A stretch of DNA of 64,000 nucleotides from Micrasema longulum (lineage: Eukaryota > Arthropoda > Insecta > Trichoptera > Brachycentridae), in the NCBI GenBank assembly GCA_022494885.1, contig JAGVSM010002388.1, positions 496,001-560,000 of the forward strand, written 5' to 3'. The position numbers were made by a program, and so were the translations under genes. Below the pieces are notes generated by a model. It did not search any database and was not told where the DNA came from. It worked only from the letters and a program-made list of their open reading frames with translations. Position 1 is the first letter of the stretch, and each line of letters begins with the position of its first letter. This document shows positions 43,670 through 54,575 of the stretch, piece by piece.

Positions 43670-46600
43670 CACCACTCGGATCCGTTTTAAAGATCTTGTG
43701 GCTTCTTTTTTCAACCGCACATTGCAAAAATAAATCTTAAGCTTTAATGAACAACTTTTTACTTTTTAACAAAAATTGTTTATAAAAAAATCCGTGATTT
43801 AGCATTTACATTATCTTCCTTCAATGCTCCTATCACTGTCAGTTCACTTCAGTAAATAAAGTTGATTTGTTTTATCACCCTGAATCTAATTTTCTCAATT
43901 CCGATTCCGATAAGGTTGTTAACGCTCGTATGGCTATGGTCTAACGAGAGTCTACATACGAGACTTGATATATCTTTCTTTTTTATAGATGATAAAGTTA
44001 TATTTTTGTGTATTCTTAAAGTTGACATTTTTACATCAGATTCAGAAAGTAAAAATTGTAGAGAATTAAAAATATTTATCATTACAATGCGAAGAATAAT
44101 TATACGAATGAAAGTGAAGCCATTACCACACCTAATTTGTTTTATTTTATAAGAAAGAGCACAGAATAGAACATTTTACAAAGAAGACAAAAACGCTGCT
44201 TTGTGGCCAATGTTTGTGTGAAAGAGACAAAAACAAAAGAAGAAACTCGTTTAATCATTCGGTATTTTTTTTAATTATTTTGTTATTTCACACATATAAT
44301 CACATAGAATTTTCATTACAAAAATATATTTTAAAATATACATCTTAAAATTAAGCAAAACCGTTATTTTTAAAATAATGATCACAGACTTAAGTGTCTG
44401 ATCGTAAACCATTCCTTTTTTAATAATTTATAAGTTTATAGTATATAAATATGGCATGACATAACCATGAAAAAAAAAACAAGATTAACATATGTTGCTA
44501 TTGCAAAAACAGAATTTATTTGCTGTTTACATTTTATTGACAGTTGAAAGTGCACGCTTATTATATCGCTGCCGTATTTAGGATTTGAAATTATTTTTTC
44601 TATATTTTAGAACGATTTAATTTGAATTGCTATTAATTATAAAAAAGGAATTCTTTAGCAATATATATCCATGTTTTTAAAAAAAAAATTGAACTTCAGA
44701 ATATCCTGTCTTTTGCTTTTGATAAAATAATTTTTCATCACCTTTTTCCATAGAAATTTCTTAGTACAGTCTTTTAAAAGTTGATCAATCGTTATTTTGA
44801 ATTATAAAAAAAAATGAGGCCTTTAAATTTAAACTTATTTTAATAAAGGATGAATTGAATCTGTTTAAATTTTGTGGCGCCATGTCTCCATTATTAAAAA
44901 ATGATTTTTTTTAACCCAGTTTTAATCATCTTTTTCTGTTAAAATAAAAGTTGTTTTGTAAACACGACAAAAAAAGATTTTTCAGTTCTTGTTATAACTG
45001 AACATAATTCATTTATTTTTCTTCCTGTTGTTAACTGTATTACGTAGGCAACATAAAATTTTTGCTGTAGCAAAATATTTGTCGAAACGTTTTTTGTCCG
45101 AAGCGGAGTTTTGTTACATAGAGCAGAAATTCAGTCGAAGTAGCAGAGCGAATGAGAAAGAATATATTCGCAAACAAACACTTCTACCCCCTCTTTAAAA
45201 TACCAACATAAATATTATTATCTCCAGATCCCGGTACACTGGCAACATACACGAACACTTCCATGTCCCCACATGCGCACACCCTCGTACACGTGTATTT
45301 CTAGGCTGTACTCGAGAAAGACGTCTTGCGGTAGAGTGCAACTTTGTCTCAAAAATTTATGAAAATATTCTTCAGAACATTTCATATTTCAGGAAACTTT
45401 TCAGTTCAAAAGCATTGACTAATTTTGTCATTTTATTAGGATATTTTCGCAAAGTTGATATTTTGTGGCTTTTAAAAAATTAAAAAAGCTAATATTTTGA
45501 AATAATTTATATTATTTATTTATTCACGGACTTATCAAGTCCATTGAACAATGGCTAACACATTTCCCCATAATACATACAGGTACAATGGAAATGAAAT
45601 ACAACTTAAGAAAATTAAACGGAGGAATTATATTACTATTTTTACCTGAGAGAAGCCATCTAGTCGAAAGCTTTTCTCCAGGTTCTTGTTCTATTGCTCA
45701 CATAGAACTGTGTTTTTTTATCCCCGCGAACACAGACTAAATAGATTTAGTACTCTATTTTTTAAATACGTTTTTGATATATTTTATGGTTATTAAAAAA
45801 AAAAACGATCAATCCAACAATAAAAGTAACTCCACACCGTTACTTTTCTTTTATTGCATTACTATTTGAATTGTTTTAAGTACGTTCGTTCCTTTTATTT
45901 TTCTCCGTTTATTACTAAATTAGTTTCATTTAGTAAACCATATTTTTTTGATCGAATTTTCAGATAAATTGTTTTTAAAAGTGAGTGCATAAAAACACTT
46001 CTGTGTTAACTGAAATTGTAAAAAAATGAGGAAAAAAATACCTAGAAAAAACACAACCTTGCAAACTCAATGTGTCACAAAGGCAGACATTTTCATATAT
46101 TCTACTTAACCGTTCATAAGGCTAAAAAAAATCTTGTTCGTTGAAGATTTTCAAAAAACTTTTTACTGTAAAATAATGATCGTATAAAAAAAGTTAGGAA
46201 TTCCTTTGTAAAGTAAAAATACCAACAAAGCTCAATTTTATTTTTAAAAATACAATGCCCTATTTGTGTGAATATTAAAATTTATCTGCACACATGTTTT
46301 TTGTTAAAAATACATCCACGATTGGAAATCTAACCAGTGACATCAAAATATTCATAATATATTACATAGCAACAAAATATGAAGACAAAATTAGAAAAAT
46401 AATGCACCCCAATAATTAAAAAAAATATCAGCATGACTAAATGATTTTGCGTTTGTTGAAATAACAGAAGAAAACTTTTTCTGATTGTCGAAAATTTTCG
46501 ATTCATTTCATATACTCGTATGTCTAATACTTTATTACTTTCCAAGTCTTTTGTTACAACGTGTCGTTTACAATATTATATCTCACTGAACAAGGTGGAT

Positions 46601-47369
46601 TAGATCTTTCGAAGAGGCGAGAATATTCGCAGAAAGATATGTATCAAAGTAAGAAGTAAAGGAAACCTGAAAAGGTCGTTAGAAATTGTACCCTAATAGC
46701 ATTTCATATTATATGAGTAAGGAGTCGAGAAACTTCTTGCAATTGCAAATCTACATCTTGCACTAGAAGAGAATTTAATTAATTCCCTTAATTATGCGAG
46801 CTTCAATCATTCATTCTCGCCTTTCGTAAGTCAAGATGTTTTTAACAATCACTCAACTATTTTTTTTTTTTAAATCGATAATTTTTCAATTGAATTGAAT
46901 TGAATTGAAATTGTTAAGTAAATGAAAATTTAAAATATAAAGCCTTGATTTATGACCTTAAAAGAACATCGACTAAATAATATTGTGGTGATTGAATGTT
47001 GAATGACTTTAGTCATTATATTGGGAGTTCAATAACAAAAAGTAAAAAATATACATCTAAATAAAATACTTCCATACATATTTTTCAAAAAAACTTTTCC
47101 ATCCCCGTGAAATCAATGAATCATGGTATTTTAGTTATTTTTCTCTTTTCTCTTAGGATATTTAAGATTCACCTTAAGTTATATTCTTACGATAGTAAAT
47201 AACATTTTTCGTTATTTTTTTGGTATAAAATAAGGTCCCTATTTAAAAATGAAACTTATATGTACTCACCGTTTTATAAAAATACATTTAAAAAAATCGG
47301 ATCGCAGTAATGGGGTTATTATTTATATTTTTTTGATGTTTGAAGCACTTACTTTGTGGAACATTATTA
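43670..47369. other. No gene recognised; LINE tail and unit X fragments
   Basis: 45495-45610 (TTATTTATTCACGGACTTAT; CCATAATACATACAGGTACA) looks like the 3' UTR of a minus-strand LINE. 45640-45745 is unit X (TTTTTACCTGAGAGAAGCCA, AACTGTGTTTTTTTATCC). 45020-45350 is a GC-richer unique block. 46885-46915 is a short AATTG-type repeat. The remainder is AT-rich with only chance frames. Confidence 0.4.
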
Positions 47370-47590
47370 TTTAATATATTCAAATAAAATTAAATCACTT
47401 TGATTTTATGTACCACTTATATTTTCTTATAATTTGACAATCAACTAGTTTCGGCAATACTATGCCTTCTTCAGAGTTAATTACAAACTAACGTAACATA
47501 TGTACATTTTTCACAAGGTAGAGAAATCATAAAAAAAAGTGGTACATAAAAACAAAGTGATTTTATTTTAATTCAAAATATTAATATTTG
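47370..47590. mobile_element. Foldback MITE with TAGTTTCGGCAATAC core
   Basis: AAATCACTTTGATTTTATGT, ACCACTT on the left and AGTGGTACATAAAAACAAAG, TGATTTTATTTTAATTC on the right form arms of about 45-50 bases. The interior CAACTAGTTTCGGCAATACT, GCCTTCTTCAGAG mirrors the organisation (core, then TC-TTCAG) of the elements at 13252 and 53215. Confidence 0.75.
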
Positions 47591-47599
47591 TAATTGAAA

Positions 47600-49300
47600 T
47601 AGAGAAATCTCCAAATGTGTCTTCATTTCAGACACGTAGAATTGAGATGGACCATAAATGTATTCTCAAAATACTCAATGCTATAAATTATGTCCCATCT
47701 CGGTTGCAGTTTCTTTTCATGTTCCTTACCATGCCACCAGAAGTCAAAATTTGTTATTTATTAAATATTCTAGAAGCAACTTTTGTTTTTATGCCTCAAT
47801 GTCCAGAATGTGTAGATTAATCAATCCATCACACAACTTAGAATTTTTTGGGATAGATCTTCCAGCTTTTCGTAAATCCCTTCGCCACTGAAACAGTGCG
47901 GGATGATGATGAATTAGCATGGTTTATCTCAAAGTCTCATTTATGTTTATTGTGTTTCTAATGCATGTGTTTCTTCATATAACTGTTGTTTTTGGCTTAG
48001 GCCTTATGTAAAGTAAAAAAATAAGTTCATAACTTAAAATTTTTGGCCGACAGATTCGGCGTTGATTTTAATTTTGTAGCTCATTATTACAAATAATCTA
48101 CTGAATGTACGATAATAAGCATTTCTAAGATAGCGTGCTATGATTCCATGTATGTTTTTTATTACATATTTGTAAAAAACAATTTTTTAAAAGCAAACTT
48201 GTACATAGAATGTAACTTTTTTTTATCAATTTACGGACTGACTCCATAAAAAAATATTATTGCAACTAAATAATATGCAATATACGTACAGTTATAACTG
48301 AAAAATGTCAGCTTATCGTGATATTACAGTCGAATTCTGTTTGTTTTTTTGGTCATTAAAAGTAAACATAATTTTGACTTCGAAGTTTTACCTTAAAAGT
48401 ACGTATTTTAAAAATGTACCAAATTTAAGAATCCAAGCTTGATTTTAAAAACAATTATAACATAGCGACAAAAAAATATTATTTTTAAATATAAACATGA
48501 TATAGTCGACGAACATGGGTTTGCCACAAAAAGCCATAAATTATAATGATGAAATCTTTCATAGAATGAAATCTCTTGAAAATGAAGTCCCTGAAAACAC
48601 TTTAGCTCGAGTCTCGGGGGAAGAACTGACGCTGGCGCTGAATGTCTGAAACATTCGCTTCATTGCTTTAAATTACATAAATCATTTTTTCTCTAGAAAC
48701 GAGAGAAATAAAGCATCAAAGGTACTTGATTCGTAATTGTTTTATTCCCTATTATACTTTGTCCGATTTTCGTTATGTAAAATTAAAACATACGACTATG
48801 TGGCGCCGAATATTCTCTTGTGCACTTCTCTCAAAGTGGCAGGAAAGAGGAACCTCAATATTATGACATTTAATTTAGTCTCTTGGGTAAACAAGGAATT
48901 GTCATTTCAGTAAAACAGCTGAAAGCTGAGAAAAATTTAATGAGTTTTTTTCTAATGATGACTATTTAAAAATTGTGCTCACCCACAGTTCTAATAAACA
49001 AATTTATTTTTAAATTTGTTTATTAAAGAAAATATCACAAATTTTAAAGACGAGTATATTTTTTGCTTCTGCTGAACTATTATCACTGATAAAATTTAGA
49101 ATATTCGGATTCAATAGTAGACTACATATTATTTTTTCCATCAATCGAATTTGAGTAAAAAATAACAGATTAATTGAGTATGCTCGTCACACAACACAAA
49201 CTTCAGCACGATAGGTCTTTTCAACGAAACAAAATATTGTTTTAAAAAACATCTCAAAATCGCGATGTAGACGTTACAAGATCAATATTCGTTGCTGTTT
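47600..49300. other. No gene recognised
   Basis: Two overlapping frames at 47617-47891 are cysteine-containing but match nothing I know. Near 48600-48740 is a GC-richer piece (GAAGAACTGACGCTGGCGCT) followed by a small hairpin (TTTCTCTAGAAACGAGAGAAA). The rest is AT-rich. Confidence 0.35.
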
Positions 49301-49339
49301 TTTATTTTCTTTATTAGTTTTCTTTCTTTTATTATTGAT

Positions 49340-49450
49340 TATATATATGTACGGGTATGTATGTATGTATGCATGTGTATGCATACATATTTATGTGGTA
49401 ATATTTATGCATCTTGTATATTGTTTGTGTATATTTATATGAATCTTTAT
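49340..49450 (+). repeat. Microsatellite, TATG-type
   Basis: GGTATGTATGTATGTATGCA and nearby ATATATATGT/GTGTATGCATACATAT steps. The open frame over it is an artefact. Confidence 0.85.
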
Positions 49451-49990
49451 GTATTTTTGCATTGTTTTATATTTACTTAATGTTTCTTGTTCCCTTTCAT
49501 CATCCTTCCTTATTTTTCATCCCACTTCCTTTCATTCCTTCCAAACTGTACAAATGATTAAAAAAAAAAAAGTTCTTTTGTATATGAAATACTCTCCAGT
49601 AAAACAATATTTTTTTTTGCCAATTATTAGTAACATAAAAAATAATTTTAAATTTGTAATTTTAAATTCCCGCAAAAACGGACATTCCATTAGCCACGCC
49701 TTTAATACGTCACGATGCATGTTAATTTGTTCCTCGCCAATAAAATTTGTTTTGAACATTATCACGAATATTGCCTATATTGCATAAGGCCAAACAAGGC
49801 GCGTTTTTGTTGCAACGTATTTTTATTAAATTTCTTTTTTACATTTATGTATGAAAACATTTATCCACAATATCCAAATTGATTTTGAAAGTATTGTTTA
49901 ATCAATTATTATAAATCCGTTTAATATATTTTTTATCGGTATTCATTGAATGTGATATTTCCATATTCCTCAAATATTGGTCACCATAAC

Positions 49991-50178
49991 GGCCTCCGTG
50001 GTGTAGTGGTCAAGACGCTTGACTCACGCTCGGAAGGTTCCGGGTTCGATTCCCGGTGAGAACACAAAAAATAAAATGTGATTTTTCTCAAGCCTGGGTG
50101 TTCTGTGATGTAATTCACCACTGTAATTGGGCCTCCTGGCCTGTTGTGGTGCAAAAATAAAATGAAATGAAATGAAAA
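49991..50178 (+). repeat. tRNA-derived SINE, family 1 (best copy)
   Basis: Head: GGCCTCCGTGGTGTAGTGGT (A box), GACTCACGCTCGGAAGG, GGGTTCGATTCCCGGTGAGA (B box). Body: AAAATGTGATTTTTCTCAAG, CCTGGGTGTTCTGTGATGTA, ATTCACCACTGTAATTGGGC, CTCCTGGCCTGTTGTGGTGC. Tail: AAAAATAAAATGAAATGAAA. ATAAC occurs immediately before the head (49986-49990) and just after the tail (50178-50182), a possible short target duplication. Its intact boxes could still drive pol III. Confidence 0.93.
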
Positions 50179-50879
50179 TAACATTTTATTTTATTTTATT
50201 GACGAGTATTATGGTTTGCCAATAATAAATCATACATACGAAATTGTTAATCATAATTTGTTATGTTTACATATTATTTATGCATTATATATAAACACAG
50301 CATGCACAAATAAGTGATAAAAAGTTTATATTTACATAGTTTTTTTTAATTCACTAGCTCAATAAAATTCGAATAATATTTGGAAAGTAAAAATAGTAAA
50401 TTATACTATTCGTAACAGATATTTACTAATTATTTTACCTAACTAACATAAGGAGCTATTTGATTTTACAAAGAACGTTACAGTTTTATGATTATTTCAA
50501 GTGTCGTTGTGTATATGAATATCAGCATTACTTTGTGAACTACTAACTACTACTAATTGTGAAATCTTAAAAAACGTGATAATGCATAATATAAGTAGTG
50601 CATTATGAAGTACCCCTAAGAATCTTTAATTTCTTAACCCTTGAGCTGAAAAACTGTGTAAATAATCTGAAATCTCCTCTTTTTTTCTGGATTCTACACT
50701 GGTCTGGTTACATCCGTCAGATCGTCGAACATTACCTCCCTTTCCCCATCAGAAGGACAATGCCATAACAAAGTTTGGCTGTTTATTTAACGCGACGCAA
50801 GCGCAAACGGATTATTAACAAGAGCAAAAAAATGGGTTTGGGCCCTGAATAACAGTAAAAAATTGCAGTGTTAAACCAC

Positions 50880-50962
50880 TTTATAATCAAATATTTTATA
50901 TTGATCAAACCTTGGACCTCAAGCATCGTAGGCAACTATACCATCCACAACACTACGAGGCG
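50880..50962 (-). repeat. SINE family 3 head fragment
   Basis: Minus: CTCCGCCTCGTAGTGTTGTG, GATGGTATAGTTGCCTACGA, CTTGAGGTCCAAGGTTTGAT. It is tRNA-like with a degenerate B box, matching the head at 1185-1232. The body is lost. The 133-codon frame beginning at 50912 runs out of it by chance. Confidence 0.5.
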
Positions 50963-51523
50963 GAGTGTTGTTTTTATTACGTATTAACCCATCTCTCATA
51001 TTCACTCAAGGCGACTTTACTTGTGTCATGTCTAGTTCAGAATAAAACACTTAACCCTTTGCTCTCTGACGGTAAAATAAATCCAAAAGTAAAATTACTC
51101 ATATTCCTTTTATATGAGAATGCGTTTGATGCGACCAATCACTGTCGGTACAGATTTGGACATTTTAAAATAGTTTCTGTCATTTTTTTCCAAAAACTCC
51201 TTAGGGTCAGTTTTGTGAAGAACTGTCACCCGTTTGGTTATGTAAAATTACTGCTTCTTTACAAACCTCAATATTATATAGATATATATATATCTAAATT
51301 TTATATATATTAATACAAATTTATTACAGCAATTATCATTAAATTATTTATACAATAGATTAATTAAGTAGTACAAGTTTACAAACATATTTTTTATTTT
51401 TGCTGGTGAGTCATCTAAACTGCCTAACTACAGATAACTTCCCCGTTCTATGGCAGTAAATAATGTCTTTTATAATATTATATAAAAAAATAATTGCAAC
51501 AAATAAATATACACGTATGTTTT

Positions 51524-51630
51524 TTCCTAACATTGTATTTACATTTATTAGGGATCGAGAAACAGTTTATAGTGACACAACTATAAACTACCTATGAAAA
51601 TCCGTGTTGAGTCAGGGTACAATGATATGA
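51524..51630 (-). repeat. Probable LINE 3'-UTR fragment (GTGTTGAGTC family)
   Basis: TTACATTTATTAGGGATCGA, ACACAACTATAAACTACCTA and CCGTGTTGAGTCAGGGTACA match 18365-18500 in order. Confidence 0.45.
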
Positions 51631-52209
51631 TGATAGCAAGTATTTTTTTTATCAAATATTTTTGTGATTCAATAATAATAAAGATTTTTCATTTATTTTG
51701 GCAAATATATCGTGATGGAAAAGAGTCCAAGATTTTGTATTTTTAAACGTAAAGAGTTTTTTTTAATGAGAAAAATACAAAATTGTTTTCAAGCTATAAA
51801 TAACATGAATCAAAAATAAAAAGTTCCAAAATCTGTGTTTAGGAAACAAAAGGTTAAGTTGTGTCATGTCTTGTTTAGGATAAAAACACTTAAAGAACTC
51901 CGTAAGTCATAAGCCCGCCCTTATTGCATAAAATAAGAAATTTCTGAAACAGCTATCTTTAATATTTTTTTCTAATAGAGTAGTCTGTTAATATTTCGTT
52001 CACGTTTGAGCGTATTTATGCCCTCCACGTCCGAAGGGTGGTCATAAAATATGATGGCATGAGTCAATCGTAAAATGTATCGAGCATTTGTACGTTTTTG
52101 TGACTAAAAAAATATTTTGGTAGACCGCGGCGACGCGACGCGACGTTACTTCAATAAATAATTTAATAACTTCAATAAATAAAAATATCTGCATTATATC
52201 TGAAATATC

Positions 52210-52615
52210 AGTCAAATATTGTTCGGACCTATGATCTGATCAGTAATTGGCTGGTTTGGGGGCCACTTTTAGCACTGTGTTCCATTCACCACTCTGCATA
52301 TTTTGAACATCATTCTCCTTCCTTCCAAACTCATTACCTGATTCCACATTTCTCATACTTCAATATGTACAACAAAATGTGCTTTTCTTAAGATTAATAT
52401 GCAAAAGCCTCATCTTTCCCTTATAAAACAGCTGTTTTTTTTAAGTACTTAATTAAGTTTTTTCATGTGTGTGCTTTTTGATATACACTTAGTTTTTTAG
52501 TACAAATAAACCAATCCTTCTTTTGAGCAGTCTATTTTTTGGTTAGCTGAAAGATATCGTTTTAAGCAGCAAGTCCGCCAAAATGCTTATTATTTATACT
52601 TGAAAGTTGAAATAA
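52210..52615. repeat. 390-family core (−) plus repeat shared with 2828-3140
   Basis: 52220-52315 has GACCTATGATCTGATCAGTA, GGCTGGTTTGGGGGCCACTT, CATTCACCACTCTGCATA (minus core). From 52320, CTCCTTCCTTCCAAACTCAT, ATTAATATGCAAAAGCC, TTTTAGTACAAATAAACC, CTTTTGAGCAGTCTATTTTT and GTCCGCCAAAATGCTTATTA repeat the block at 2828-3140 in the same orientation. Confidence 0.7.
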
Positions 52616-52689
52616 ATAATCATTTGTATTTCTTCTGTTGATTTTTTAAATTTAAAGAACAGAAAACTGCATTGATGCGGGTGATATTC

Positions 52690-52890
52690 ATCCGACAGAA
52701 GTATTTTAAATTCATACTAGGCAATATCTGAAAATATTTTTCAAACAGACACGGAGAACATAAAAAAAATATATACAAGTCTTGACATTTACAAGCCTTA
52801 TGATCTCTTATTTGAAAGTTTTAATGACCACTGTGAAATATTCACCATCCTGCCTATTTGATCATCCTTATTTCTTCAATGCATATATTC
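52690..52890 (-). repeat. 390-bp repeat family, unit junction and core
   Basis: ATTCATCCGACAGAAGTATT and CATACTAGGCAATATCTGAA correspond to the inter-unit boundary. Then GACATTTACAAGCCTTATGA, CACTGTGAAATATTCACCAT, CTGCCTATTTGATCATCC form a diverged core on the minus strand. Confidence 0.65.
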
Positions 52891-53214
52891 TGAAGCAATT
52901 TTTAGCTGGGTAAATATAAGCAGTATTTTGAGTATTATTAAATCACTGTAGATAGTTGTTGAATTAAACGGATCATAAACTAATTAAATAGGAGATCAGT
53001 AAATGTCGAAAATGTGAGATTTCATAAAAAAACTGATGAATAATATCTTAACACGAACAAATAAATAATGGGTTTTCTTTGTTATGAACCATGTCCCACG
53101 CAATGGCTGAGACTCTTGCCTCACACATAGATGGTTTCGGGTTTAATCCTCAGTGAGATGGCAAAAATTAAATGCGATTCTTCTAAGCAGTGGGGATCTG
53201 TACTTTAATTAATA

Positions 53215-53527
53215 ATTTAACTAAATGTTATGAAATATTTGTATATAACCACTTACCGACTTTTCTATGTCTACCGGTTTCGAAACGTATCCGTCTCTTT
53301 GTCAGGATACCGATTAAACCAACATGCAAACCAACATGCAAACCAACATGCAAACCAACATGCAAAACCCACTATATACCTTCACCATAGTGGTTTCACA
53401 AAAATATAAAACCTATTGGTTGGTTTAATTGGTGTCCCGATGAAGAAACGGGTACGTTTCGAAACCGGTAGACATAGAAACGTTGGTAAGTGGTTATGTA
53501 AAAATATTTGATAAAATTTAGTTAAAT
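53215..53527. mobile_element. Foldback MITE with ACCGGTTTCGAAACG core
   Basis: Left ATTTAACTAAATGTTATGAA, ATAACCACTTACC, CTATGTCTACCGGTTTCGAA and right TTCGAAACCGGTAGACATAG, GGTAAGTGGTTATGTA, TTTAGTTAAAT form arms of about 105 bases with few mismatches. The core order (ACCGGTTTCGA, then TCAGGATACC / CCCGATGAAGA) parallels 13252-13642. The loop holds a 12-mer tandem repeat. No duplication of the target is clear. Confidence 0.85.
53316..53363 (+). repeat. Four exact 12-bp tandem units in the MITE loop
   Basis: AAACCAACATGC is repeated four times without change at 53316, 53328, 53340 and 53352. The right side of the loop (53400-53440) has no such array, so the expansion arose on one side after insertion or in the source copy. 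Confidence 0.95.
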
Positions 53528-54119
53528 GTTTGACTACAAAGTAAATGCTTTAAATATTAATAATAAAAAACTTAATTGGGCCTTCTGGCCCTGTTGGTGT
53601 GAAAAAAGTTAATAACATCGAAATGTTTTAATACTTTTTATAAAACTCGCTCGAATGTAATATAAAAATACGTAAATTTTGATAAAATACCGAATTCTAT
53701 CAAAAACTATAAACAAAATGTTCCACAAAAAATGAGCTTTTAAAGTTCGTTTTATATATTATTTTTTCATTTAGTATTTCTTTGATAAGAGTAAATGATA
53801 TTTATAGTGTATTCTTCACAAGGAAATCCATTGCTAAGGAAAAAATACTTTTTTTTTATGGAGTAGTTTTCATATTAAAAAATTAAGAATGTATAATAAA
53901 TAAAAATAAAGAATGTAAAAATAAATCAAACAGTTAACTAAAACTATGAGGGAAAAAATGACTTTAAAATTTCCATTAAATTTTTGATTGAAAATCCCGA
54001 CACGTACTCGACTCCTATTTTCAAATAAAACTCAATATAACGGGATATTATTGCTTGTTTTCAATATCCCTTCACTTCTCGTGTGTACCGAGGAGGGTGT
54101 ATCCAGTATCCATTATTGG

Positions 54120-54575
54120 GTTACCCTGGTACGGTTTCCCTGGGGTGAGGCGGGGTAGGGGCGGAGGGAGGGCAGACATCCGGTGACGAAACAGAATACG
54201 AAATTCTCAAAATAAAACCTAGTCGGAGAAGACAGCCAACATTGACGAGTCCATTAATTATTTACTATATTATTATCATTTATGTTTTTTTTGCTACGAC
54301 AGCTTCCGAGCGTCTAATTAATATTGTGAATATTATTCACAAACGACCATTTGATTAATGACCAAGTATCAACGTAAACAAAGTAGGGAATAAAACGATG
54401 TGTTCTATAGATAAAAAAAAATATTTTTGATAACCATAAGTGTTAGAGATTTAAGTAAGTGCGCATTGTGTGATGTGACCCGTGACAGCCGAAAGACGAT
54501 CATTTTAGGTTTAAAGTAAAAGTGAATTTAGCAGATATGTGCTAGTGCAATAGTTACGTAATGCGATAGAACACC
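54120..54575 (+). promoter_or_regulatory. Putative promoter and 5' UTR of the secreted-protein gene
   Basis: A GC-rich patch at 54120-54190 contains GGGGCGG (54158-54164) in GGTAGGGGCGGAGGGAGG, unusual for this AT-rich window and about 400 bases before the start codon. No TATA box or initiator is obvious, so the transcription start is not placed. 54430-54575 has in-frame stops, the last a TAG at 54567-54569, three codons before the ATG, and reads as 5' UTR. Confidence 0.45.

Larger units (their letters stand above)
53091..53607 (+). repeat. SINE family 1, split by a foldback MITE
   Basis: Head CCCACGCAATGGCTGAGACT, GCCTCACACATAGATGG, TTCGGGTTTAATCCTCAGTG and body GATTCTTCTAAGCAGTGGGG run to about 53214. 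The SINE tail AATTGGGCCTTCTGGCCCTG, TTGGTGTG resumes at 53573. Between them is the MITE 53215-53527 and about 45 bases of diverged sequence. Confidence 0.75.

Noticed and set aside
49991..50066. Functional tRNA gene
   Set aside because: The head is followed by the constant SINE body and tail found in four other copies, and acceptor-stem pairing is poor.
50633..51080. TTAACCCTTGAGCTG and TTAACCCTTTGCTC as piggyBac-like ends with TTAA targets
   Set aside because: Both point the same way, and no inverted right end (GGGTTAA) is present in range.
50912..51313. 133-codon plus frame, the second longest in the window
   Set aside because: It begins inside a SINE-3 head and runs through AT-rich sequence into a TA repeat, with no domain and no ATG-proximal signals.
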